Shown here in pieces: positions 1 through 4,961 of a stretch of 6,503 nucleotides of DNA (position 1 is the stretch's first letter; every line of letters begins with the position of its first letter). The translations under genes and the position numbers were made by a program. This DNA comes from Streptococcus oralis. Its GTDB lineage: Bacteria > Bacillota > Bacilli > Lactobacillales > Streptococcaceae. Location of the stretch: NCBI GenBank assembly GCA_905370255.1, contig CAJPKC010000068.1, positions 1-6,503 on the forward strand, given 5' to 3'. The notes beneath the pieces were generated by a model. The model searched no databases and was not told the DNA's origin. It saw nothing but the letters and a program-made list of their open reading frames with translations.

Positions 1-316
1 ATATGATTACTGCTATAAATGTATGAGTACTTTGATATAATAAAGACAATAATAAACTAATAAAAATAGCTTTGAACTTATTATATTTTTTAAATCCTAT
101 TAAATAAGCAAAGATAATACAGGTAAATGAAATTTTTTCCATTCCTAATCCATGTAAAGAAGTTAAATAGAATAAAATTTCAACAATAGACTGTAATATA
201 AATACCCAAGAAATAAACAGATATCTTTCTTTTTTTGTTGCCTTACAAATGAGTTCATAGCTATTTGTTAGAATAAGAATATGAAGAATAACTATGAGTA
301 TTTTCAATAAATCCAT
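1..316 (-). CDS. comD: ComD, competence pheromone receptor histidine kinase (5' part, cut by window edge)
   Basis: Partial gene reading leftward from ATG at 316-314; 105 codons are visible and the frame stays open to the window edge. A ribosome site AGGGAGA (321-327) lies 4 bases upstream of the start. The protein begins MDLLKILIVILHILIL and is strongly hydrophobic, with likely membrane segments near residues 4-18, 33-52, 62-76 and 83-105. This is the polytopic sensor half of a ComD/AgrC-type (HPK10 family) kinase. Residues 56-60 (GLGME) and 89-98 (LLSLLYQSTH) resemble, from memory, the pneumococcal ComD N-terminus, which has GFGIE and LLSLLYESTH. In the family this domain binds competence-stimulating peptide outside the cell and the cytoplasmic kinase phosphorylates ComE. 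The kinase half and comE would lie beyond the left edge. Its position beside tRNA-Arg and a ComE-type promoter supports the call. The expected comC gene in front of it is missing. Confidence 0.88.
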   Translation of the reverse strand, partial: MDLLKILIVILHILILTNSYELICKATKKERYLFISWVFILQSIVEILFYLTSLHGLGMEKISFTCIIFAYLIGFKKYNKFKAIFISLLLSLLYQSTHTFIAVII

Positions 317-320
317 TATA

Positions 321-327
321 TCTCCCT
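321..327 (-). promoter_or_regulatory. Ribosome binding site of comD
   Basis: AGGGAGA on the minus strand, followed by TATA and the ATG. It fixes the comD start. The only other in-frame start-like codon nearby (TTG, codon 4) is less well placed. Confidence 0.75.
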
Positions 328-369
328 ATAATGTTTTCTCTTTTTTCTTATAAATGAACTTACAAATCT

Positions 370-375
370 ATTATA
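370..375 (-). promoter_or_regulatory. Candidate -10 element of the comD promoter
   Basis: TATAAT on the minus strand, 31 bases downstream of the second ComE half-site. This leaves room for RNA polymerase beside an upstream-bound activator. A second TATAAT lies at 391-396, only 10 bases from the half-site. I favour 370-375 but cannot exclude the other. A start near 363 would give an untranslated leader of about 47 nt before comD. Confidence 0.5.
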
Positions 376-406
376 CAAAATGTGATTTATATTATAAACA
401 ATCATT

Positions 407-436
407 CTCAACTGTACATTTTTGTACCTGAACTGT
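407..436 (-). promoter_or_regulatory. ComE binding site (direct repeat) of the competence operon promoter
   Basis: On the minus strand two 9-base direct repeats, ACAGTTCAG (436-428) and ACAGTTGAG (415-407), are separated by exactly 12 bases. As I recall it, the ComE consensus in mitis-group streptococci is aCAnTTcaG-N12-aCAgTTgaG, and both halves match. In those species phosphorylated ComE binds here to autoactivate comCDE. Here the site lies between the tRNA terminator and comD, so the autoactivation loop for comD (and presumably comE) looks intact although comC is absent. Confidence 0.88.
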
Positions 437-447
437 CATTTTTTTAC

Positions 448-473
448 AAAAAACGCTGGGTTACCCCAGCGTT
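448..473 (-). terminator. Intrinsic terminator of tRNA-Arg
   Basis: On the minus strand a perfect 9-bp stem (AACGCTGGG / CCCAGCGTT, loop GTAA) is followed by six T. There is no T-run on the plus-strand side, so it acts leftward. It lies 13 bases after the tRNA 3' end and insulates the ComE-controlled promoter from tRNA and rlmH transcription. Confidence 0.9.
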
Positions 474-485
474 AAATCTAGTATA

Positions 486-559
486 TGATCCCAGCAGGAT
501 TCGAACCTGCGACCGTTCGCTTAGAAGGCGAATGCTCTATCCAGCTGAGCTATGAGACC
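486..559 (-). tRNA. tRNA-Arg, anticodon UCU (reads AGA)
   Basis: A complete 74-nt cloverleaf on the minus strand. The 7-bp acceptor stem is GGTCTCA with TGGGATC, including two G-U pairs, and the discriminator base is A. The D stem is GCTC/GAGC with loop AGCTGGATA. The anticodon stem is TTCGC/GCGAA with loop CTTCTAA, so bases 34-36 are TCT. The variable loop is CGGTC and the T arm is GCAGG-TTCGAAT-CCTGC. The CCA tail is not encoded. It has its own promoter and terminator. In mitis-group streptococci a tRNA-Arg gene sits at this place next to comC. Confidence 0.97.
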
Positions 560-569
560 TAACTAGTTT

Positions 570-598
570 ATCTTATCAAAATAATCGAGAATAGTCAA
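570..598 (-). promoter_or_regulatory. Sigma-A promoter of tRNA-Arg
   Basis: Minus strand: -35 TTGACT (598-593), 17-base spacer, -10 TAAGAT (575-570). Transcription would start near 563, giving about 4 leader bases before the tRNA. The -35 begins only 3 bases after the rlmH stop codon, so rlmH has no separate terminator here and read-through into the tRNA is possible. Confidence 0.82.
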
Positions 599-600
599 TC

Positions 601-1080
601 CTATTTATGATAGGGAGAACCTTGTTGGATGGTAAAGGCTCGGTATATCTGTTCTACAAGAACTAGACGCATTAATTGATGTGGAAGAGTTAAACGGCCA
701 AAACTTACTGATAGGTTAGCTCGTTTTTTCACTTCATTGGATAATCCTAAACTTCCACCGATAACAAAGGTTAAGGTTGAATAACCATTTATAGAAGCTT
801 GTTCTAATTGGCTACTAAATTCTTCAGAAGATAATGTCTTCCCTTCAATAGCCAAAACAACAACAAATTCTCTATCCCCAATTTTGGAAAGAATTCGATT
901 TCCTTCTAAATTCAAGATTTTTTCATTTTCTGAATCGCTGGCACGATCTGGTGTCTTTTCATCAGCTAATTCAATCATTTCTACAGCAGCAAATCGTGAT
1001 ATTCTTTTAGAATATTCTGCAATTCCATCTTTGAGATACTTTTCTTTTAGTTTTCCAACTGTTACAATTTTTATTTTCAT
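601..1080 (-). CDS. rlmH: RlmH, 23S rRNA (pseudouridine-1915-N3)-methyltransferase
   Basis: 159 residues, the usual length of this small SPOUT-family methyltransferase. RlmH uses S-adenosylmethionine to methylate N3 of pseudouridine 1915 in helix 69 of 23S rRNA, acting on assembled 70S ribosomes as a cytoplasmic dimer. The conserved start is [15 protein letters not shown]. The beta-strand motif LAIEG is at 76-80, the glycine-rich SAM-binding knot loop [10 protein letters not shown] at 105-114, the knot helix [18 protein letters not shown] at 132-149 and the invariant-looking C-terminal GSPYHK at 154-159. The start at 1080 gives the family N-terminus. There is no clear ribosome site upstream, and a TGATAAAAT element ends 6 bases before the ATG, so the mRNA may be leaderless. 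It is transcribed divergently from htrA and toward the tRNA. Confidence 0.96.
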   Translation of the reverse strand: MKIKIVTVGKLKEKYLKDGIAEYSKRISRFAAVEMIELADEKTPDRASDSENEKILNLEGNRILSKIGDREFVVVLAIEGKTLSSEEFSSQLEQASINGYSTLTFVIGGSLGLSNEVKKRANLSVSFGRLTLPHQLMRLVLVEQIYRAFTIQQGSPYHK

Positions 1081-1086
1081 GCTTCT

Positions 1087-1095
1087 ATTTTATCA
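1087..1095 (-). promoter_or_regulatory. Extended -10 promoter of rlmH, predicting a leaderless transcript
   Basis: Minus strand TGATAAAAT (1095-1087) is an extended -10 (TGn plus TAAAAT). The same nine bases form the dnaA promoter -10. With normal spacing transcription starts at about 1080, the A of the rlmH ATG. No good -35 is visible, as is common with extended -10 promoters. Confidence 0.55.
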
Positions 1096-1161
1096 TAATC
1101 GTGTTTTATTCACATCTTATTCACCAATGAAAAAGGTGAAAAAACACAATAAATTCACAAA

Positions 1162-1192
1162 TTTTCAACAATTATCCACAGATTGTTGAAAA
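1162..1192. repeat. Perfect 11-bp inverted repeat enclosing a DnaA box
   Basis: Left arm TTTTCAACAAT (1162-1172) and right arm ATTGTTGAAAA (1182-1192) flank nine bases, TATCCACAG. The DnaA box at 1172-1180 fills almost the whole centre. There is no T-tract typical of a terminator, and neither flanking gene ends here. It lies between divergent rlmH and htrA promoters, just upstream of the CiaR-type repeats. The function is not known to me; an operator or origin-associated site is possible. Confidence 0.8.
1172..1180 (+). promoter_or_regulatory. DnaA box upstream of htrA
   Basis: TTATCCACA, a full match to the DnaA-box consensus, about 2.1 kb left of the main box cluster. It could be an outlying part of the origin, a DnaA titration site, or a DnaA-dependent control of rlmH or htrA. 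Confidence 0.85.
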
Positions 1193-1201
1193 CTTAAGTT
1201 T

Positions 1202-1218
1202 TTTAAGTTAGAATTAAG
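1202..1218 (+). promoter_or_regulatory. CiaR binding site of the htrA promoter
   Basis: TTTAAG (1202-1207), five bases, ATTAAG (1213-1218) fits the CiaR direct repeat TTTAAG-N5-TTTAAG known from S. pneumoniae, where the CiaRH two-component system activates htrA. It ends 10 bases before the -10, the position expected for an activating site. A third half-site, CTTAAG (1193-1198), lies 3 bases upstream of the first. Confidence 0.82.
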
Positions 1219-1228
1219 TTAATAATCT

Positions 1229-1234
1229 TATACT
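1229..1234 (+). promoter_or_regulatory. -10 element of htrA
   Basis: TATACT, 10 bases after the CiaR repeat. Transcription would start near 1241, leaving a leader of about 24 nt that includes the GGAGG ribosome site at 1255-1259. The CiaR repeat occupies the -35 position, as expected for an activator-dependent promoter. Confidence 0.7.
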
Positions 1235-1264
1235 TTCACTAATTAATCAAATATGGAGGATTCT

Positions 1265-2449
1265 ATGAAAAACTTAAACAAGTTTTCAAAAACAATTGGA
1301 CAACTTTTACTAGTTATTCTTATTAGCTTTTTTAGTGGTCTATTAGGAAGTTTGGCTGTTCTTCAATTCAACCAAAAGCAAGGAAGTGGAGAACAAAATA
1401 GTGCAGCGGTCACTCAGACTGCTTCGAAAAATGAAAATTCTACCACACAGGCTGTAGATAAAGTTAAAGATGCTGTTGTATCTGTCATTACTTACTCATC
1501 AAACTCTCAAAATAGTTTACTCGGATCTGATGAAACTGATACAGATACCAATTCTGAACAAGTATACAGCGAAGGTTCTGGTGTCATTTATAAAAAGGAA
1601 GGGGATACTGCTTACCTTGTAACCAATACTCACGTTATTAATGGTGCTAAAAAAGTTGATATTCGTTTAGCAGATGGCACAAAAGTCCCTGGTGAAATTG
1701 TGGGTTCTGATACTTATTCAGATATTGCCGTTGTAAAAATTGCTGCAGATAAGGTCACTACAGTAGCTGAATTTGGTGATTCTAGTCAATTAACAGTTGG
1801 AGAAACAGCTATTGCAATCGGAAGTCCTCTAGGTTCTGAATATGCTAACACTGTGACTCAAGGGATTGTATCAAGTTTAAATAGAAATGTCTCTCTAAAA
1901 TCTGAAGACGGACAAGCTATCTCAACCAATGCTATCCAAACAGATACAGCTATTAACCCTGGTAACTCAGGTGGTCCTTTGATTAATATCCAAGGCCAAG
2001 TTATCGGTATTACATCAAGTAAGATTGCCTCTAATGGTGGAACATCTGTCGAAGGTCTTGGTTTTGCAATTCCTGCAAACGACGTAATCAACATTATTAA
2101 ACAATTAGAAAAAGATGGAAAAGTAACTCGACCTGCTCTTGGAATCCACATGGTTAACTTATCAAATCTTAATACAACTGATCTTCAAAAACTAAAACTT
2201 CCTGGAAATGTTACTTCTGGTGTAGCTGTTCGTTCTGTTCAAAAAAATATGCCTGCAAATGGACATTTACAACAATATGATGTCATCACAAAAGTAGATG
2301 ATACCAAGATTTCATCTACAACTGAATTGCAAAATGCTCTATATAGTCACTCTATTGGAGATGAAATGACTGTAACTTATTACCGTAATGGTAAAGAAGA
2401 AACAACTAAAATCAAGTTGGACAAGAGTACTAGTGATTTAAATCAATAG
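1265..2449 (+). CDS. htrA: HtrA (DegP-like) surface serine protease
   Basis: 394 residues from the ATG at 1265. An earlier in-frame ATG at 1253 is unlikely, because the GGAGG ribosome site (1255-1259) lies inside that extension and serves 1265. HtrA is an ATP-independent S1-family protease and chaperone that degrades misfolded proteins at the outer membrane face. In pneumococcus it is induced by CiaRH and restrains competence, including by cleaving the pheromone. An uncleaved membrane anchor lies at about 13-34, followed by a low-complexity Ser/Asn/Thr-rich linker to about 60. The trypsin-like domain has H123 (in TNTHV), D153 (in YSDIAVVKI) and S235 (in NPGNSGGPL). One PDZ domain covers roughly 290-385 and includes [14 protein letters not shown]. 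Residue 122 is Thr where most homologues have Asn (TNNHV). The central protease domain is much more conserved than the N-terminal linker. Confidence 0.97.
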   Translation: MKNLNKFSKTIGQLLLVILISFFSGLLGSLAVLQFNQKQGSGEQNSAAVTQTASKNENSTTQAVDKVKDAVVSVITYSSNSQNSLLGSDETDTDTNSEQVYSEGSGVIYKKEGDTAYLVTNTHVINGAKKVDIRLADGTKVPGEIVGSDTYSDIAVVKIAADKVTTVAEFGDSSQLTVGETAIAIGSPLGSEYANTVTQGIVSSLNRNVSLKSEDGQAISTNAIQTDTAINPGNSGGPLINIQGQVIGITSSKIASNGGTSVEGLGFAIPANDVINIIKQLEKDGKVTRPALGIHMVNLSNLNTTDLQKLKLPGNVTSGVAVRSVQKNMPANGHLQQYDVITKVDDTKISSTTELQNALYSHSIGDEMTVTYYRNGKEETTKIKLDKSTSDLNQ

Positions 2450-2467
2450 TTTACAGATTTGTAAACT
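2448..2467. repeat. 8-bp perfect inverted repeat over the htrA stop codon
   Basis: AGTTTACA (2448-2455) and TGTAAACT (2460-2467) with a 4-base spacer. It overlaps the last two bases of the htrA stop. The stem is AT-rich and no T-run follows, so it is a poor terminator. It ends 3 bases before the proposed parB -35 and could be an operator or a weak mRNA 3' hairpin. Confidence 0.6.
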
Positions 2468-2470
2468 TAC

Positions 2471-2499
2471 TTTACAGAATATCAAAGTTGTGATACTGT
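2471..2499 (+). promoter_or_regulatory. Promoter of parB, predicting a leaderless transcript
   Basis: -35 TTTACA (2471-2476), 17-base spacer, -10 TACTGT (2494-2499), preceded by TGA as an extended -10. Usual spacing places the transcription start at about 2506, the A of the parB ATG. No Shine-Dalgarno sequence is present between htrA and parB. Confidence 0.6.
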
Positions 2500-2505
2500 A
2501 GAAAC

Positions 2506-3267
2506 ATGGAAAAATTTAAACTCATTCGTATCAGTGATATTCAAAAAAATCCCTATCAACCACGTAAAGAATTTTCAGAAGAAAAAATAAAAGAACTTGC
2601 TCAATCTATCAAAGAAAATGGATTAATTCAACCCATTATCGTCCGTCAATCTCCAGTTATTGGATACGAAATTCTAGCTGGAGAAAGACGGTATCGTGCA
2701 TCCATAGCAGCTGGACTTTCAGAGGTACCTGTAATCATCAAAAAACTTTCTGATCAAGATATGATGATTCACTCAATCATTGAAAATTTGCAGCGGGAAG
2801 ACTTAAATCCGATTGAGGAAGCAAAAGCTTATCAATCTTTAATTGATAAAGGGTATACTCATGCAGAAATTGCTGACAAAATGGGGAAATCACGTCCCTA
2901 TATTACCAATCTTGTTCGCTTACTAACACTTCCCGATTTTATTTTAACAGAAGTAGAAACTGGAAAATTGTCTCAAGCACATGCTAGACTTCTAATCCAA
3001 CTACCTTTGAAAGAACAAAAAAATTTACTCAATCGCATTCAGAAAGAGGATTTATCAGTTCGGCAGGTGGAACATCTACTTAAAGAAGAAAAAAATAAGA
3101 AGAAAAGCAAAGAAAAAGATCACTTTATCAAAGAAGAAGAAGAAAATTTGAAAAAATTGTTGGGATTAGATGTCCAAATCGTCCTTCAAAAAAAAGAGGC
3201 AGGAAAAATAACTATCTCTTTTCATAATCAAGAAGAATACCAACGTTTTATTAACAGCCTGAAATAA
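2506..3267 (+). CDS. parB: ParB/Spo0J chromosome-partitioning protein
   Basis: 253 residues, normal length for streptococcal ParB. ParB is a CTP-dependent DNA clamp that loads at parS, spreads, and recruits SMC condensin to the origin region. The N-terminal CTP-binding domain has NPYQPR (15-20), the phosphate-binding GERRYRA (59-65) and ENLQREDLNPIEEA (93-106). The parS-reading helix-turn-helix lies around 117-140 (THAEIADKMGKSRPYITN). A charged Lys/Glu linker covers about 193-213, and the C-terminal dimerisation domain 214-253 includes KKLLGLDVQI. No parA/soj gene is beside it, which is normal for streptococci. The start at 2506 gives the conserved MEKF N-terminus but has no ribosome site, and a promoter -10 ends six bases earlier. 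Transcription runs toward dnaA and ends at a terminator overlapping the stop. Confidence 0.96.
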   Translation: MEKFKLIRISDIQKNPYQPRKEFSEEKIKELAQSIKENGLIQPIIVRQSPVIGYEILAGERRYRASIAAGLSEVPVIIKKLSDQDMMIHSIIENLQREDLNPIEEAKAYQSLIDKGYTHAEIADKMGKSRPYITNLVRLLTLPDFILTEVETGKLSQAHARLLIQLPLKEQKNLLNRIQKEDLSVRQVEHLLKEEKNKKKSKEKDHFIKEEEENLKKLLGLDVQIVLQKKEAGKITISFHNQEEYQRFINSLK

Positions 3268-3285
3268 GGCTGTTATTTTATTTTT
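3252..3285 (+). terminator. Intrinsic terminator of parB
   Basis: A 9-bp perfect stem, TAACAGCCT (3252-3260) with AGGCTGTTA (3267-3275), has loop GAAATA and is followed by TTTTATTTTT. The ascending arm is inside the coding sequence and the stop codon TAA falls at the loop and first base of the descending arm. It separates parB transcription from oriC. Confidence 0.88.
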
Positions 3286-3350
3286 CTAAACTCACATACT
3301 TATCCACTGGATTAGTATAGAAAAAGTCTATTAAATCAAAATCTAGACCT

Positions 3351-3373
3351 TTTATCCACAACTTGTGGATAAA
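3351..3373. repeat. Head-to-head DnaA-box palindrome
   Basis: Two perfect DnaA boxes in inverted orientation, 3352-3360 and 3364-3372, form a near-continuous palindrome with 11-base arms (TTTATCCACAA and TTGTGGATAAA) around a single C at 3362. The geometry would place two DnaA protomers facing each other only 3 bases apart. Confidence 0.85.
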
Positions 3374-3428
3374 TCTTTTAAACATTGTGGATTGTTTTTC
3401 ACAAGTTGTGGAAAAATTGCTTGCTATG

Positions 3429-3437
3429 TGATAAAAT
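3429..3437 (+). promoter_or_regulatory. Extended -10 promoter of dnaA
   Basis: TGATAAAAT: TG, one base, then TAAAAT at 3432-3437. Transcription would start near 3444. The -35 region coincides with the DnaA boxes at 3395-3415, which suits DnaA autorepression. Confidence 0.7.
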
Positions 3438-3463
3438 AGTGTTTAAGATTACACCATTTAGAA

Positions 3464-3472
3464 AAGGAGGAG
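3464..3472 (+). promoter_or_regulatory. Ribosome binding site of dnaA, ahead of three tandem TTG codons
   Basis: AAGGAGGAG is followed by three in-frame TTG codons at 3474, 3477 and 3480. No ATG is available nearby. The GGAGG core is 3, 6 and 9 bases from the three candidates, so the first is too close and the other two are possible. Confidence 0.8.
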
Positions 3473-3479
3473 TTTGTTG

Positions 3480-4838
3480 TTGAAAGAAAAACAATTTTGG
3501 AATCAGATTTTAGAATTAGCTAAAGAGAGATTGACACGATCAATGTTTGATTTCTACGCAACACCTGCTGAATTAATAAAGGTTGAGGGAAATGTAGCTA
3601 CCATATTTTTGCCAAGATCTGAAATGGAAATGGTTTGGAGTACAAAACTCAATGATATTATTGTAGCTGTCGGTTTTCAAATCTATGACACTGAAATAAA
3701 AGCTCAATATGTATTGACTAAAGAAGATTCTAATACCTCCGATATAGCAAGCAATGTTGAAAACAGTAATCATCAACAGGAAGAAATTAAAAAATCTATA
3801 CCCTATTCAGAAACAGGATTAAGAGACATCTATACTTTTGATAATTTTATCCAAGGTGATGGAAATATTTGGGCTAAGTCTGCTGCTTTAGCCGTCTCGG
3901 AAGATCCTGGACTAACTTATAATCCTCTGTTTATATATGGAGGACCTGGTCTAGGGAAAACTCACTTGCTCAATGCTTTGGGGAATGAAATTCTCAAAAA
4001 AAATCCTAATGCGCGTGTAAAATATATTCCTGCTGAAAGTTTTATTAATGAATTTTTAGATCATTTAAGACTCAATGATATGGATAATTTTAAAAAAACC
4101 TATCGAAGTCTAGATCTCCTTCTTATTGATGACATTCAATCTCTTAGTGGAAATAAAGTACAAACTCAGGATGAATTTTTCAATACATTTAACAAACTTC
4201 ACAGTAATAATAAACAGATCGTTTTAACGAGTGACCGTAGGCCAGAACAACTAGAAAATCTACCTGAACGACTTGTCACGCGCTTCTCATGGGGATTAAC
4301 AACGGATATTACTCCACCTGATTTTGAAACTCGTATCGCTATCCTAAATAGTAAAACAGAGGATTTAGATTATCATTTTCAACCTGACACAATCGAATAT
4401 TTGGCTGGCCAGTTTGATTCAAATGTACGTGAATTAGAAGGTGCCCTCAAAGATATTAGTCTTATGGCTAAAGTTAAACAAATCAACACTATAACTGTGG
4501 ATATTGCATCTGAGGCTATACGTGCTCGAAAACAAAGCGTCAGCACCATGATCGTCATTCCGATTGAAAAAATCCAAGAGGAAGTCGGAAAATTTTATGA
4601 TGTGAGCGTTAAGGAGATGAAGGGAACTAGACGTGTTCAGAATATTGTTCTAGCTCGCCAAGTTGCTATGTACCTAGCTAGAGAATTAACTGATAACAGT
4701 CTTCCAAAAATCGGAAAAGAATTTGGTGGTAAAGATCATACAACCGTCATTCATGCTCATGCAAAAATCAAATCTATGATTGAAACTGATGATAAATTAC
4801 GTATAGAAATCGAAACCATCAAAAAGAAAATCAAATAA
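3480..4838 (+). CDS. dnaA: DnaA, chromosomal replication initiator ATPase
   Basis: 452 residues from TTG 3480; starts at 3477 or 3474 would add one or two residues. I chose 3480 because it gives MKEKQFW, the N-terminus I recall for pneumococcal DnaA, and a 9-base ribosome-site spacing. DnaA-ATP binds DnaA boxes, assembles on one strand and melts oriC. Domain I (1-80) handles self-association. Domain II (about 81-112) is a variable Ser/Asn/Glu-rich linker. The AAA+ domain III has Walker A GGPGLGKT (154-161), Walker B LLLIDD (213-218), sensor-1 LTSDR (249-253) and RLVTRF (264-269) near the arginine finger. Domain IV carries the DNA-binding signature [15 protein letters not shown] (416-430). The flanking DnaA boxes are its own targets, so autoregulation is likely. 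dnaN follows after 158 bases, as in most Firmicutes. Confidence 0.96.
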   Translation: MKEKQFWNQILELAKERLTRSMFDFYATPAELIKVEGNVATIFLPRSEMEMVWSTKLNDIIVAVGFQIYDTEIKAQYVLTKEDSNTSDIASNVENSNHQQEEIKKSIPYSETGLRDIYTFDNFIQGDGNIWAKSAALAVSEDPGLTYNPLFIYGGPGLGKTHLLNALGNEILKKNPNARVKYIPAESFINEFLDHLRLNDMDNFKKTYRSLDLLLIDDIQSLSGNKVQTQDEFFNTFNKLHSNNKQIVLTSDRRPEQLENLPERLVTRFSWGLTTDITPPDFETRIAILNSKTEDLDYHFQPDTIEYLAGQFDSNVRELEGALKDISLMAKVKQINTITVDIASEAIRARKQSVSTMIVIPIEKIQEEVGKFYDVSVKEMKGTRRVQNIVLARQVAMYLARELTDNSLPKIGKEFGGKDHTTVIHAHAKIKSMIETDDKLRIEIETIKKKIK

Positions 4839-4840
4839 CT

Positions 4841-4849
4841 TGTGGATAA
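4841..4849 (-). promoter_or_regulatory. DnaA box just after dnaA
   Basis: TGTGGATAA, the exact reverse complement of TTATCCACA, 2 bases after the dnaA stop codon. Confidence 0.88.
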
Positions 4850-4850
4850 G

Positions 4851-4889
4851 TGTTTAAAATTTTACTGATTTATTAACAAATTTTAAACA
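4851..4889. repeat. 12-bp perfect inverted repeat in the dnaA-dnaN spacer
   Basis: TGTTTAAAATTT (4851-4862) and AAATTTTAAACA (4878-4889), spacer 15 bases. Only one G:C pair lies in each arm, and no T-tract follows directly. It could be a weak dnaA 3' hairpin, a cruciform-prone origin element or a protein site. Confidence 0.75.
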
Positions 4890-4924
4890 AGTATAACTTC
4901 TTGATTTTTCTAAACTAAACTTGG

Positions 4925-4933
4925 TTTTCCACA
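4925..4933 (+). promoter_or_regulatory. DnaA box next to the DnaA-trios
   Basis: TTTTCCACA, 8 of 9 bases of the consensus, in forward orientation and 13 bases before the first triplet. In the B. subtilis model the equivalent box seeds the DnaA filament that extends onto single-stranded trios. Confidence 0.75.
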
Positions 4934-4946
4934 GATTTCACACAGC

Positions 4947-4961
4947 CTACTATTACTATTA
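4947..4961. promoter_or_regulatory. DnaA-trio array (origin unwinding element)
   Basis: Five consecutive triplets on the plus strand, CTA CTA TTA CTA TTA, correspond to 3'-GAT/AAT repeats on the opposite strand, the form of the DnaA-trio motif. It resembles what I recall of the B. subtilis sequence (CTACTATTACTTCTACTATT). AT-rich DNA with TAA repeats follows. Confidence 0.78.

Larger units (their letters stand above)
3286..3479. other. oriC, DnaA-box cluster upstream of dnaA
   Basis: A non-coding stretch with six matches to TTATCCACA on both strands: 3300-3308 (8/9), 3352-3360 (9/9), 3364-3372 reverse (9/9), 3386-3394 reverse (7/9), 3395-3403 (7/9) and 3407-3415 reverse (8/9). Such clusters bracketing dnaA define the Gram-positive bipartite oriC, and DnaA bound here also typically represses dnaA. 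The dnaA promoter lies at its right end. Confidence 0.9.

Noticed and set aside
1120..1140. Inverted repeat TTCACC/GGTGAA with a 9-base loop upstream of rlmH
   Set aside because: The arms are only 6 bases and no gene ends here; it may be chance in AT-rich DNA.
884..1189. Plus-strand open frame of about 100 codons overlapping rlmH
   Set aside because: It is antisense to rlmH, has no ribosome site, and runs out through the intergenic regulatory repeats. Its protein shows no recognisable family.
1253..1264. Upstream ATG as the start of htrA
   Set aside because: The GGAGG ribosome site at 1255-1259 lies inside this extension and is correctly spaced for ATG 1265, which gives the family N-terminus.
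1858..2151. Minus-strand open frame inside htrA
   Set aside because: It is a shadow of the highly conserved HtrA protease region, without a start signal or familiar product.
3573..3776. Minus-strand open frame inside dnaA
   Set aside because: It lies opposite DnaA domains I and II, has no ribosome site, and its composition is that of antisense DNA.
4926..4953. dnaN promoter with TTTCCA and TACTAT spaced by 16 bases
   Set aside because: Possible but weak; these bases are better explained as a DnaA box and DnaA-trios, so no separate promoter is called.
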